Shown: positions 8,426-15,660 of the stretch, one piece after another
How the letters are laid out: each line of letters starts with the position of its first letter
Numbering within the stretch: the stretch's first letter is position 1
Virus record (IMG/VR): IMGVR_UViG_3300046000_007143
Coordinates: 1 to 60,786 of that record
From: a virus
Reading direction: 5' to 3' (one strand)
DNA: 60,786 nucleotides
Program-made: the position numbers and the translations under genes
Notes under the pieces: model-generated
The model's database searches: none
What the model saw: the letters and a program-made list of their open reading frames with translations, nothing else
Told to the model about the DNA's origin: nothing

Positions 8426-8607
8426 CACCCCACCTCCCCGCGATATGCGCGGTCCAGCAGGCGTTGAGCGGCGCTGATTTCGAGCCGGGCGGCAGTTTTG
8501 AAGCCCCCCTGGAACTCGACTTGGGCTTGGCGGATGATGCCTGCGACCTCAGTCAGCAGCGCCACCTCATCCTGTCGGCCATCGACAGGGCGCAGTTGTT
8601 CGGTCAT
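8425..8607 (-). CDS. Conserved 60-residue protein
   Basis: ATG 8607. The B homologue is 52345-52524 (shared MTEQLRPVDGRQDEV and LEISAAQRLLDRA). Predicted entirely helical. It is the first gene after the conserved stem-loop at 8656-8695. Function unknown; conservation between two diverged phages supports it. Confidence 0.75.
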   Translation of the reverse strand: MTEQLRPVDGRQDEVALLTEVAGIIRQAQVEFQGGFKTAARLEISAAQRLLDRAYRGEVG

Positions 8608-8655
8608 CGTCAGGGGTTCCTGCGATGCTGTTGTTAGACAGCGGGTTGGAAGGGT

Positions 8656-8695
8656 CGCCGGACGGGTCGGAGTTGGAAGCTAGGCCCGTCCGGCG
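8656..8695 (-). terminator. Conserved stem-loop downstream of DUF669 gene (A)
   Basis: An 11-bp perfect inverted repeat, CGCCGGACGGG at 8656-8666 with its complement at 8685-8695, around an 18-nt loop. The same stem and loop occur at 52573-52612 in B. It follows the DUF669 stop. No T-run follows it, so a leaky attenuator or RNA-processing site fits better than a strong terminator. Confidence 0.55.
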
Positions 8696-8704
8696 ATGTT
8701 CAGT

Positions 8705-9172
8705 TTAGGCAGCCTTCTTGCCCCAGGGGGTAGAAGCGGGAGCGCCGGCAGCCGAGGCAGCGGCGGTCGCGGGTCCGGCAGCGCCAACTGCCTTGTATCC
8801 CTTGACCGTGTTCTGCTCGCCGTACTCGCCCTTGGCCGGCTGGATCGCGACGGTGATCTCGACCGGCTTGAAGTGCAGGGCCTCGCTGTTCGACAGGACG
8901 CCGGTGTGGCCGACAGCCGCACAGATGCGCTTCAGCGAACGCTCGGCGATGGCCTGCGCGTCGGGGTTGGAGTTGATGATGTTCAGGTTCTCCCAGACGC
9001 GGCGCTTGGCCTTGGGACCGTCGATGATCTCCCAGGTCAGCTTGAGCATCTGGCCGCCGGACTTGGTTTCGGCGAGCGAGGACTCGATGATCTGGGCGAC
9101 GTAGTTGCCGGCCTCGAGGATCTCGCGATCGTCGGTGACGGCATCGGGGTTGAATGAGCCGAGTTCGGCCAT
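8705..9172 (-). CDS. DUF669-family protein, probable phage ssDNA-binding protein
   Basis: 155 residues. The order GNYVAQIIESSLAETKSGG, LKLTWEIIDGP, RRVWENLNI and the later VEITVAI is typical of DUF669, a phage family proposed to bind single-stranded DNA and usually encoded next to Sak4-like ATPases, as here. The tail is Ala/Pro-rich and ends TPWGKKAA. The B protein (52622-53098) shares only scattered residues but the same tail, which suggests functional replacement by recombination. Confidence 0.75.
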   Translation of the reverse strand: MAELGSFNPDAVTDDREILEAGNYVAQIIESSLAETKSGGQMLKLTWEIIDGPKAKRRVWENLNIINSNPDAQAIAERSLKRICAAVGHTGVLSNSEALHFKPVEITVAIQPAKGEYGEQNTVKGYKAVGAAGPATAAASAAGAPASTPWGKKAA

Positions 9173-9187
9173 TGGTCAGTCTCCGGA

Positions 9188-9979
9188 TTAAGCCGCCTCA
9201 GCGGCCGGTTTATCTGCCGCGGGTGCGGCCGATGGGAAGAAGGGGGCGAGGGCGGTGAAGCCTTGGCCGCGCGTGAACATGATCTTCGCGGGCATGTTGT
9301 ACCGGTTGCCGGCGGTAAACGCGGGCTTGCCCTCGGTGTAGATCCAGCGCGTATCGCCGCCGTCGGCGCGGGCGCGGTCGCCCTTGCCTTCGGTCTTGAT
9401 CGTGACGTCCTTCTTGACCAGCAGGATGGCGTCGACCTCGCGCTTCAGCAGTGCCTCGGCCCGCTTGTGCAGGTCGATGTCGTAGCGGCTGTAGGACTGG
9501 GTCTCCGGGTCGTCGAACCGGCTTATGATCGCGTGACCGACCAGCACGACAGCCATGCCGCGCTCGTTGCGCAGATAGTTCAGGCCGTCGAGTACCTGGA
9601 GCCAGAGATTGTCGGCCTCGATGTAGCCCTTTCCGTAGCCACCGCCGGCCAGTTCGATCGACTTGACGTTGCTGTCGCGGCAGACCTTGTCCCAGACCAG
9701 CTTCTGCAGGGCGGAGACGCTGTCGAGCACGACGGTCTGGAAGCTGTGCTCTTCCTGAGCGAGCGACGCGATCGCCTCGACCACGCTCTCGAACGTGTCC
9801 AGCGTGCCGAAGCTGTCCAGCACCAGATCGCCGCTCTCGCCGCGCTCCGTCTGCAGGAACACCGGCGCCGGGAACTCGGCGGCGAGCGTCGTCTTGCCCA
9901 TCTTCTCGGGGCCGTAGATCAGCAGCCGGGGCGGCTGGTCAGCGCGGACCTTGCGCAGGGATGCGAGGGAGATAGCCAT
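9188..9979 (-). CDS. Sak4-like RecA-fold ATPase
   Basis: 263 residues. Walker A GPEKMGKTT at 23-31; Walker B TVVLDSVSAL at about 80-89; a further sensor-like VVLVGHAIISRF. This compact RecA core without extra domains is the Sak4 (AAA_24) pattern of phage single-strand annealing recombinases. It lies between DUF669 and RusA. The B copy (53123-53917) is almost identical except for the Ala/Pro-rich tail, so this part of the operon has been exchanged recently or is strongly constrained. Confidence 0.85.
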   Translation of the reverse strand: MAISLASLRKVRADQPPRLLIYGPEKMGKTTLAAEFPAPVFLQTERGESGDLVLDSFGTLDTFESVVEAIASLAQEEHSFQTVVLDSVSALQKLVWDKVCRDSNVKSIELAGGGYGKGYIEADNLWLQVLDGLNYLRNERGMAVVLVGHAIISRFDDPETQSYSRYDIDLHKRAEALLKREVDAILLVKKDVTIKTEGKGDRARADGGDTRWIYTEGKPAFTAGNRYNMPAKIMFTRGQGFTALAPFFPSAAPAADKPAAEAA

Positions 9980-10176
9980 TAGAAGGGCACCTCCAGATCG
10001 ACGCCGCCGGCCACCGTGACGGTCGCTCCGCCCGCCGTCAGGAAGCTGTGAAAGAGGTCAGCCGCCGACACGATGTCGTTGGGGGTGTAGGCGTTCAGCG
10101 GATTGTTGTTGCTGGCGAGATGAACTGCGGCCTGCAGCGCCTCGGCCCGCGTCGCATCGTACTGTTGGTCACTCAT
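9979..10176 (-). CDS. Small hypothetical protein
   Basis: 65 residues from ATG 10176, which overlaps the RusA stop by 8 nt; an in-frame start at 10197 is possible. The sequence opens MSDQQYDATRAEALQAAV and is Ala/Asn-rich. The B phage has an unrelated 50-residue gene in the same slot (53917-54069). Function unknown. Confidence 0.65.
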   Translation of the reverse strand: MSDQQYDATRAEALQAAVHLASNNNPLNAYTPNDIVSAADLFHSFLTAGGATVTVAGGVDLEVPF

Positions 10177-10741
10177 CTGCGTATTCTCCGGGCGCATTCA
10201 GAAACCACCCGCCCGTCGCGCCATCTGCGGAGGGATGAAACTCAAGCCGATGCGAGACGGCCGGCATGATCGCGATGCGGGCACGGGGCACACGGGCATT
10301 GCCGCGCGGCGCCCAGCATGCAGCCACGCCGACAACCCACCGGTCGTCCTCGATGACCTTGCAGGCGACCAGCAGATCGAGGATCGCCTTGCACCGGTTG
10401 TCGATGTCAGCCAGCAGGCTCTCGCGCTCGACGCTGATCGTGACGATGACGCGACCGGGAACGGCGTCGACCATCTGCTCGCGCACCATCCAGCCGGCCT
10501 CGGCCAGCCAGTCCTTGTAGTTCTTGGTCTTCGCGCGCCCGCCCGGCTTTCCGCCTCGCGGCATCAGGCTCTTGAACAGCTTGTTGACGCTCGGCGGCGC
10601 AGGGATTGTCAGGGTGGTACAGACGGGGGCTTGCGCCCCCGCCCGCTGGCGCACCCCAGGCACGGAAACCGCGCCGGGATCTTGGTTGAGGGCAGCGTGA
10701 TCCGCAGCCTCGGCGATGGGGCAGATGCGAGCCGCGGTCAT
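10169..10741 (-). CDS. rusA: RusA-family Holliday junction resolvase
   Basis: 190 residues from ATG 10741, which overlaps the upstream stop. After a roughly 45-residue variable leader, LTIPAPPSVNKLF starts the RusA fold. LLADIDNRCKAILDLL carries the acidic metal ligands (D-x-D-N and the downstream D), and VIEDDRWV is the terminal acidic motif. RusA dimers cut four-way junctions, so it would finish recombination started by Sak4. The leader, including DPGAVSVPGVRQRAG, is shared with B and is longer than in typical RusA. Confidence 0.85.
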   Translation of the reverse strand: MTAARICPIAEAADHAALNQDPGAVSVPGVRQRAGAQAPVCTTLTIPAPPSVNKLFKSLMPRGGKPGGRAKTKNYKDWLAEAGWMVREQMVDAVPGRVIVTISVERESLLADIDNRCKAILDLLVACKVIEDDRWVVGVAACWAPRGNARVPRARIAIMPAVSHRLEFHPSADGATGGWFLNAPGEYADE

Positions 10742-10959
10742 GCGCGCCTCCACCAGCGGAGGACGGCATTGGATGCGCGCGCAGCGACGAGCTGTGCACT
10801 TGCAGCGATCCAACCCGGCCCCGAGAGGAGCCAAGCGACCGATTTACCGAGAACCCATACCGGCGAGAGCAGGACGACAAGCGTCCACATCAACGGTGTG
10901 AAGGAAGGCTGCTGCCCGCCCAAGTTCTGCGGCTTGGAGACGCCGTTGTTCGGCCTCAT
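10738..10959 (-). CDS. Small membrane protein overlapping upstream gene
   Basis: 73 residues. Residues about 22-42 (LMWTLVVLLSPVWVLGKSV) form a likely membrane segment, followed by an amphipathic region and a basic end. Its first 116 nt overlap the 3' end of 10844-11275 in another frame. Both frames are conserved in B (54646-54867 and 54752-55174), which favours two real proteins. Function unknown. Confidence 0.6.
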   Translation of the reverse strand: MRPNNGVSKPQNLGGQQPSFTPLMWTLVVLLSPVWVLGKSVAWLLSGPGWIAASAQLVAARASNAVLRWWRRA

Positions 10960-11275
10960 GGTCCAGCCTGTTTTTCTCTGAGGTGAAGTAGTCGGTCAGG
11001 CGCTTGCCCGTGACGATCGCAAGGATCGTCACGCCGACACGCCAGCCGCCGTTCTTGTGTTGCAGGACCATTTCCATGGTCCTGATGGAGGTCTTGCCTT
11101 CGATCAGGCCCTTCGCCTGGTCAGCGGTCAGTCCCCACTCCCGCATCACGCGGCCGAGGGTTCCAACATCGCCGCCGCAGCGACGCCGTGCGACTTCCGC
11201 GAACGCTTCGCGAAGGCCGCCCGACACGGGGTGACTTTCCTGTTCGAAAGGTGAGCTTTCCTGTCCAACACGCAT
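10844..11275 (-). CDS. First gene of A early operon, putative regulator
   Basis: 143 residues from ATG 11275. EWGLTADQAKGLIEGKTSIRT looks helix-turn-helix-like, and HKNGGWRVGVTILAIVTGKRLT is conserved with the B protein (54752-55174). It opens the minus-strand early operon next to the immunity switch, where lambdoid phages place early regulators. The family is unrecognised; a regulatory role is inferred from position. Confidence 0.6.
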   Translation of the reverse strand: MRVGQESSPFEQESHPVSGGLREAFAEVARRRCGGDVGTLGRVMREWGLTADQAKGLIEGKTSIRTMEMVLQHKNGGWRVGVTILAIVTGKRLTDYFTSEKNRLDHEAEQRRLQAAELGRAAAFLHTVDVDACRPALAGMGSR

Positions 11276-11279
11276 CAGA

Positions 11280-11404
11280 GTGAACCTCGTTGGAAGGCAG
11301 CACTGATGACGGTGTTGGAAACGGAGTTGGAGAAGTGATCGACACGGCCGGCGCCAACCGGAACGAGTCGAGCGGAGACGGTAAGGGGGTGCGCCAACAC
11401 CCCC
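11280..11404. other. Conserved non-coding block with hairpin in A early promoter region
   Basis: The 237-nt gap 11276-11512 between divergent genes holds stretches identical to B: GTGAACCTCGTTGGAAGGCA at 11280-11299, a 43-nt block at 11323-11365, and a perfect hairpin GGGGGTG-CGCCAA-CACCCCC at 11385-11404. The genes on both sides are more diverged than this block. It may be an origin, a regulatory RNA or overlapping promoters. I see no ORF with a ribosome-binding site here. Confidence 0.6.
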
Positions 11405-11512
11405 GAAGCCGGGCCACGGGAAAGAGGGTTAACGCTTACCGTGCGGCGACCTTTCCCCTTGCGCGGGAAAGCGTGGCTGTATCCACTGACCGTTGGTCTT
11501 TGGAGAGTCGCG

Positions 11513-11794
11513 TTGCAGTCACGAACAAAACCACACCCCGACCTAAACATTTCCGAGGAGTCAGCCGCCGAAATGGTTGCGGCGCTCATCTTCGCATTGT
11601 CAGACGGAAAGCCGCAGAAGATCGCCCGGCGCGTTGCCGTGATGCGAAAGCTGCTGGACGCCCGAGCGGCGGAGCAAAAGGTCGTGGCCTTGCGGGCGCT
11701 GCTATGTCCGAACGGCACCAAGGCGCGAGCAGGCGAAGCCGCCGCCCGGATGGAGCGGGTCGAGGTCATTCTAAAAGAAATCGCCCGGTTGTAG
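11513..11794 (+). CDS. Hypothetical protein beside the immunity switch (A)
   Basis: 93 residues using TTG 11513, chosen because GGAGAG lies 5-10 nt upstream and the B counterpart (55412-55696) has the same GGAGAG and TTG arrangement. Helical; the shared pattern is ...LIxxLSxGKPxKxxRRVxxMR... then ...ARMERVExILxxIA. It converges on the Cro-like gene with 1 nt between the stops. Function unknown. Confidence 0.6.
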   Translation: MQSRTKPHPDLNISEESAAEMVAALIFALSDGKPQKIARRVAVMRKLLDARAAEQKVVALRALLCPNGTKARAGEAAARMERVEVILKEIARL

Positions 11795-11795
11795 G

Positions 11796-11996
11796 TCATG
11801 CGGCCACCATCTCAGCGATAGCAGCATCCGACAGCGCGGCGATCGGACCGAGCTTGACGCCGGTTGCCTTGAAGATCCGCAGCGCGAGATTGTGGTTCGG
11901 AATCCGCTTGCCGTTCGCGATGTCGTATGCGTAGCCGCCGTTCGCGATCTTCGCGTCCTGCAGTTGCTTGGCGAGGGATGGAGCTGAGCCGTTCAT
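11796..11996 (-). CDS. Cro-like HTH regulator (prophage A)
   Basis: 66 residues from ATG 11996. SLAKQLQDAKIANGGYAYDIANGKRIPNHNLALRIF is a compact Cro/CI helix-turn-helix; nothing else is present. It is divergent from the repressor gene at 12055 with operator palindromes between them. This is the classic genetic-switch arrangement, so it probably antagonises the repressor and turns on early transcription. Confidence 0.7.
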   Translation of the reverse strand: MNGSAPSLAKQLQDAKIANGGYAYDIANGKRIPNHNLALRIFKATGVKLGPIAALSDAAIAEMVAA

Positions 11997-12005
11997 GACC
12001 GAAAC

Positions 12006-12020
12006 ATCGCAGACTGCGAG
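12006..12020. promoter_or_regulatory. Operator A-O1 between cro-like and repressor genes
   Basis: Palindrome ATCGCA-GAC-TGCGAG. The half-site TCGCA/TGCGA recurs at 12041-12055 (CTCGCA half), 12441-12455 and 12466-12480, and nowhere in the B switch. It is the likely binding site of the A repressor and Cro-like protein. Confidence 0.65.
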
Positions 12021-12040
12021 GTATCTGTCTATAGCCATTC

Positions 12041-12055
12041 CTCGCAATAACGACA
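12041..12055. promoter_or_regulatory. Operator A-O2 (one good half-site)
   Basis: CTCGCA-ATA followed by a poor second half; abuts the proposed repressor start at 12055. It is probably a weaker site allowing autoregulation of the repressor. Confidence 0.45.
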
Positions 12056-12408
12056 TGGTCCGGCTGGTCAGCCAGTCGCAGGCTGCGCGGATGCCCAAGA
12101 AGACATCCAAGCAAGCCGCCAACCACCTCCGAGCATGGCGGGAGTTCCGCCGCATGACCCAGGAACAGCTCGCCGAGTCGGTCGGCACCGCCGGCAATGT
12201 CATCGGCCTACTAGAGAGTGGCGAGCGCGGTCTGTCCCATAAGTGGCTGCTGAAGCTGGCCCCGGCACTCGGCACGACGCCCGGCTTCCTGCTGGACCAC
12301 AGCCCATACGACCTCGACACGTCATTTCTGGACGCAGCCCTGTCGGTCCCGCCAGAGAACCGGGCTCAGGCCTTGGCGATCCTGCAGACATTCAAGAAGC
12401 GCGCGTGA
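12055..12408 (+). CDS. CI-like repressor of prophage A (HTH only)
   Basis: 117 residues from ATG 12055 (ATG 12091 is an alternative). HLRAWREFRRMTQEQLAESVGTAGNVIGLLESGERG is a textbook XRE helix-turn-helix at about 23-60. The C-terminal part, ending LAILQTFKKRA, has no LexA/CI peptidase Ser-Lys dyad, so SOS-type self-cleavage is not expected. The gene lies between operators O1/O2 and O3/O4, as expected for a lysogenic repressor controlling both early operons. Confidence 0.75.
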   Translation: MVRLVSQSQAARMPKKTSKQAANHLRAWREFRRMTQEQLAESVGTAGNVIGLLESGERGLSHKWLLKLAPALGTTPGFLLDHSPYDLDTSFLDAALSVPPENRAQALAILQTFKKRA

Positions 12409-12440
12409 GTCACCGGCTGCGAGGTCGGCTGAAATAATAC

Positions 12441-12455
12441 CTCGCATTTTGCGCT
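12441..12455. promoter_or_regulatory. Operator A-O3
   Basis: CTCGCA-TTT-TGCGCT: one perfect and one 4/6 half-site of the A operator. It lies upstream of the plus-strand accessory operon starting at 12510. Confidence 0.55.
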
Positions 12456-12465
12456 AGACACTTAA

Positions 12466-12480
12466 CTCGCAATCTGCGAG
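12466..12480. promoter_or_regulatory. Operator A-O4, perfect palindrome
   Basis: CTCGCA-ATC-TGCGAG, a perfect 6-3-6 palindrome 30 nt before the GTG at 12510. With O3 it probably lets the repressor control the rightward operon. Confidence 0.68.
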
Positions 12481-12509
12481 GCTTCCTCCATCAACAGGAG
12501 GACATTGGC

Positions 12510-12785
12510 GTGTCGCACCCAAATCAAATCGCACTGCCCGTCGCCGTCTCGCGCTGGATCGACCAGTCGCAGACCATGCCCGATCACGTCGCCGTCGAGC
12601 GGCTGAGTGACAAGCTCATCTTCATCACCGAGGCGATCGACGTGCTGGCGTCGGACACCGATGACGTGCCCGTGGAGATCCGCGGCCTGTCGGTCATCGA
12701 CCTGATGTCGGCGAGCGCAACGCTGTCGGTCGAGATCGGTACGCGGCGTAGGTTCATGGCCGTTGAGATGCAGGTGGCAGCGTGA
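12510..12785 (+). CDS. Conserved first gene of rightward operon (A)
   Basis: 91 residues from GTG 12510 with AGGAGG upstream. Near-identical to the B protein at 56406-56690 over about 80 residues (SHPNQIALPVAV, then WIDQSQ, VERLSDK, IRGLSVIDLM). Helical, acidic. It is controlled by different operators in the two phages, so its role is common to both. Function unknown. Confidence 0.75.
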   Translation: MSHPNQIALPVAVSRWIDQSQTMPDHVAVERLSDKLIFITEAIDVLASDTDDVPVEIRGLSVIDLMSASATLSVEIGTRRRFMAVEMQVAA

Positions 12786-13111
12786 GCGCGCTCGAAGACG
12801 ACGCTGTCGACCACAGCAAGGCGTACAACCGCACGACAACTGGCTCGGCGCGTGAGCGCCAGATCGAAGCATACCGTGAGACGATCGCCGAACGCCTCGT
12901 CTATCACAAGCTGCGCATCGACGCCGGTCTCGACCCTCGCTGCGGTCTTCGCCTCATGACGCCGGACAGCGCATCGGTCGTTCCTGATGTGTCGCAAGCC
13001 GGGGTGACTCCGTTCGCGCAGTTCAGCCTCGATAGTCGAGACGCCGAGCTCTACGCGATCGCTCATCAAGCTGCGCGCGACCTCGTCGCTTATGCGGAGC
13101 CCGCCCAATGA
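12782..13111 (+). CDS. Hypothetical protein, A only
   Basis: 109 residues, 4-nt overlaps with both neighbours. No homologue in B, where the flanking genes are adjacent. A charged helical middle (ARERQIEAYRETIAERLVYHK) and no cysteine pairs. Unrecognised. Confidence 0.65.
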   Translation: MSALEDDAVDHSKAYNRTTTGSARERQIEAYRETIAERLVYHKLRIDAGLDPRCGLRLMTPDSASVVPDVSQAGVTPFAQFSLDSRDAELYAIAHQAARDLVAYAEPAQ

Positions 13112-13293
13112 CCGCCGCCTACTTCGACACGCCGGCACACCCGCTCGGCATCGTCACACACCCTGATTGGGACGCCGTTCGCGATCGCTGGAACGCGCTG
13201 TACTGCGCCAGCATCCTGAACGCCGCCCGCGATGACCGCGACCAGAAGAGGGGCCGGGTTTCGGCTCGGTCCCTCGGGAGCCTGGGAGCATGA
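13108..13293 (+). CDS. Conserved small protein
   Basis: 61 residues, ATG 13108. The B homologue is 56687-56887 (shared YFDTPAHPLGIVTHP and NALYCA.ILNAAR). Overlaps both neighbours by 4 nt. Function unknown. Confidence 0.7.
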   Translation: MTAAYFDTPAHPLGIVTHPDWDAVRDRWNALYCASILNAARDDRDQKRGRVSARSLGSLGA

Positions 13294-13631
13294 CCAGCCC
13301 TGATGAACTGGAAAAGCTGGCGAGGGCTGCGACGCCGGGGCCTTGGACTTGGGATGACCCGCTGTCGTGCGCGTCTGGCTTGTCTGGCCCATCCGGTACG
13401 CCCGTCATCGAGGACTTGGGCTACGACGGCCTCTGGATTGGTCCTGACAGCCCGAACGCCGCCTTCATCGCCGCCGCCAATCCCGCGACCATCCTCGATC
13501 TCCTCGCAGCCAACCGGAAGATGCGTGCGGCTTTGGAGCGGATTGCGGACCCTCGCAACATTCACTTTGCCGGTGACGCTCAAGTGGTCGCCCGCTCTGC
13601 CCTCTCTACGAAGGAGCAACCTGATGTCTGA
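13290..13631 (+). CDS. Ead/Ea22-like accessory protein
   Basis: 113 residues. Opens DELEKLARAATPGPWTWDD and contains NAAFIAAANPATILDLLA, the standard pattern of phage Ead/Ea22-like proteins, in which a substrate-like GPW segment is followed by FIAAA.P..vl.Ll. Found among accessory genes near integrases in many prophages; biochemical role unknown. Confidence 0.75.
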   Translation: MTSPDELEKLARAATPGPWTWDDPLSCASGLSGPSGTPVIEDLGYDGLWIGPDSPNAAFIAAANPATILDLLAANRKMRAALERIADPRNIHFAGDAQVVARSALSTKEQPDV

Positions 13632-14304
13632 TGCAGTTATGGTTCCGAGTTCTTGGGTGAAAATCCTGCGGCTGATTGCCGAGGGCCACCCGGTTGAAGC
13701 CCATGAAGACCAGTTCATTGTTGTGCAGAACCCGGACTTTCAGCCGGACATGAACGACCCGAACTTTGTCATCGACACCCACGCCCTCGCAGCTTCTCCC
13801 TCTGTGGGAGGTTGGGAGAACGACCCTTATCTGGCTACCGATCTCGCGCTTGTGAATGACCTGATTTATCAGCACGGCGGCGACGCGGCCCTTGCGGGAT
13901 GGGTGCGGCTTTGTCGTCGGATCACAGCAGCCCCTCCACCACCCTCAGTCTCTATAGGTTCACGGCCCCAAGAGGCCGTACCCACCGCGCAAACGGTACC
14001 GGCTGTTGTAGGTTGGCAGGACATTGAAACGGCACCGCGCGACGGGCGCTGGTTGCTGCTTGAGGGTGAGATGAGCGGCGGGGACACCTCTACTGTCCGC
14101 GTTGGACGCTGGAACCCAACATACTCAGACGCGACCCGATGCACTTACGAGTGGCAGTGTGTTGACCCTTACGCGCACGGCACGGAAGACGAGGCGGTCG
14201 GCCCCGACGGTTTCTGGAACTGGTACTCGGACGGGCGCATCTCTGGCTGGCAACCACTCCCCGCCGCTGAAGGCTGTTCTAGCAATGAAGGAGTGGGACA
14301 GTGA
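13624..14304 (+). CDS. Hypothetical protein with DUF551-like C-terminus
   Basis: 226 residues from ATG 13624. The last half carries GWQDIETAPRDGRWLLL and ends SGWQPLPAAEG, the usual ends of DUF551-type phage modules. The N-terminal half is unrelated to anything I recognise. It overlaps neighbours by 4-8 nt. Function unknown. Confidence 0.65.
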   Translation: MSDAVMVPSSWVKILRLIAEGHPVEAHEDQFIVVQNPDFQPDMNDPNFVIDTHALAASPSVGGWENDPYLATDLALVNDLIYQHGGDAALAGWVRLCRRITAAPPPPSVSIGSRPQEAVPTAQTVPAVVGWQDIETAPRDGRWLLLEGEMSGGDTSTVRVGRWNPTYSDATRCTYEWQCVDPYAHGTEDEAVGPDGFWNWYSDGRISGWQPLPAAEGCSSNEGVGQ

Positions 14305-14561
14305 AGCGGACATTCCAGAACAAGCCGATGACCTTTCACGAAAGCCTGCACTGGTGCGGGTGCCCGTCGTGTCAGGCCGACATTGCCTACCGCGCGCAAA
14401 CTGAGCCGCCACAGAAGCCGGACTTCCTCGCCTATCTGCGGGAGGAATACCCTGAAACAGCCGGGCTGATGGAGGTTAGCGTTGCTGCTGAAACTGGCTC
14501 GCCGGGTACGCCGGAAGGCGTGAACCCCACCATCCTCCCTCAGACGGAGAAGGGGTCATGA
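14301..14561 (+). CDS. Small hypothetical protein with CxxC pair
   Basis: 86 residues. WCGCPSCQADIAY near residue 18 is a single zinc-type cysteine cluster. The rest is low-complexity and ends ILPQTEKGS. It lies in the accessory run between DUF551-like and Ead-like genes. Function unknown. Confidence 0.55.
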   Translation: MKRTFQNKPMTFHESLHWCGCPSCQADIAYRAQTEPPQKPDFLAYLREEYPETAGLMEVSVAAETGSPGTPEGVNPTILPQTEKGS

Positions 14562-15013
14562 GTAAGGTTCATTCCGGCCAAGAGGCCGTCATACCCACCG
14601 AGGGTCACGGAAGAGATGTTGTTTCGGGTCTGACACCTTGGATCGTAGAGGACACCGGCTCCCGTCTTTGGGTGGGGCCTTCGAAAGCATGGGCACACAA
14701 AGTCGGTGACGTGGTGTGCGCTTTCGATATTGGCTCGGACCTTACCGAAGAGGCAAACGAACGCGCCCGTATCAGGGCAAGCTTGATTGCCGCCGCCCCT
14801 GAGATGCTTGAAGCGTTAGATGGCATTCTTCACTTCACCGACGGCTTCGGCTTCTACCGCACGCAGTCTCCCGCCGGGAAAGCTCTTGAGGGCTGGATCG
14901 AGGCTGCTCGCGCAATCATCGACAAAGCTACCACTGCAAACTCGGTAGGTACGGAGGCCCCCTTGGGCCGAAGTGCACCCAGCATCCCTCCCGTGAAGAC
15001 CGGGGAGGGCTAG
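14558..15013 (+). CDS. Ead-like hypothetical protein
   Basis: 151 residues. RASLIAAAPEMLEALDGIL is the Ead-type motif, preceded by WIVEDTGSRLWVGPS and followed by a Ser/Pro-rich tail. It is the second Ead-like gene in this operon, perhaps from module duplication followed by divergence. Function unknown. Confidence 0.6.
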   Translation: MSKVHSGQEAVIPTEGHGRDVVSGLTPWIVEDTGSRLWVGPSKAWAHKVGDVVCAFDIGSDLTEEANERARIRASLIAAAPEMLEALDGILHFTDGFGFYRTQSPAGKALEGWIEAARAIIDKATTANSVGTEAPLGRSAPSIPPVKTGEG

Positions 15014-15220
15014 ATGGCTGGCTTTAGCGCGAAGGCTCGGGTGTTTGTCGATGGCGAAGACAAGACCGAAATGTACGAGCGGTTCATGAGAAACCTGCTG
15101 ATCGGAGGACTGAGAAACCAGATCACGCGGCGATTTGATCGGTGCTGTCATCCGGGAAAACCGGGCGACGGCGACCTTTATCTCAGCCGAATGATCCGTG
15201 AGAGGAGCGAGTTTTCATGA
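15014..15220 (+). CDS. Small conserved protein, relocated relative to B
   Basis: 68 residues. VFVDGEDKTEMYERF, RNQITRRFDRCCHPGKPGDG and a basic end match a protein encoded in B on the minus strand inside the replication operon (47148-47333). Same protein, different operon and orientation. Function unknown. Confidence 0.7.
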   Translation: MAGFSAKARVFVDGEDKTEMYERFMRNLLIGGLRNQITRRFDRCCHPGKPGDGDLYLSRMIRERSEFS

Positions 15221-15660
15221 CCCAACCTCACCAGATAGACCGGGAGCTGGCGGAGATCGTCAGCGACGAGGAAATCACCCGCGTCCACGGCAGCGCCAAC
15301 TTCGGCCCCATGCCGCCTCGGCAGGTCGTGAACGACGGCATCAGCAAGATCGCGGTCGGCTATCATTGCGGCCACACGCAGTTCAGCATCCTGCGTGGCC
15401 ACGGCCTCATTACCAAGCCCAAGGGAATGAGCTACGACTGCAACCTGACCAAAAAGGGCAAGCGGTATTTTCGGGCTCTGTCCAGCCGTCCCGCCCCTAT
15501 GGAGGCTGTGGCTTGGCGGTTGAGGCGTGTCGGTTCGGAGCAGTGGAACTTTTGGGACACCCCGCCGTGGCTTGCTCTTCCGGTGTATGCCGACGCGACA
15601 AAGTGGGAAGTCCAAGCCCTCGCAGTCATCCCCACAGAAGGGGGAGAAGGCCATGACTGA
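15217..15660 (+). CDS. Hypothetical protein, A only
   Basis: 147 residues. Residues 1-75 (VHGSANFGPMPPRQVVNDG, then HTQFSILRGHGLI) read like a small winged helix. The second half (PAPMEAVAWRLRRV, WNFWDTPPW) resembles the first part of the B gene at 58665. Possibly a fusion of two accessory modules. Function unknown. Confidence 0.55.
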   Translation: MTQPHQIDRELAEIVSDEEITRVHGSANFGPMPPRQVVNDGISKIAVGYHCGHTQFSILRGHGLITKPKGMSYDCNLTKKGKRYFRALSSRPAPMEAVAWRLRRVGSEQWNFWDTPPWLALPVYADATKWEVQALAVIPTEGGEGHD

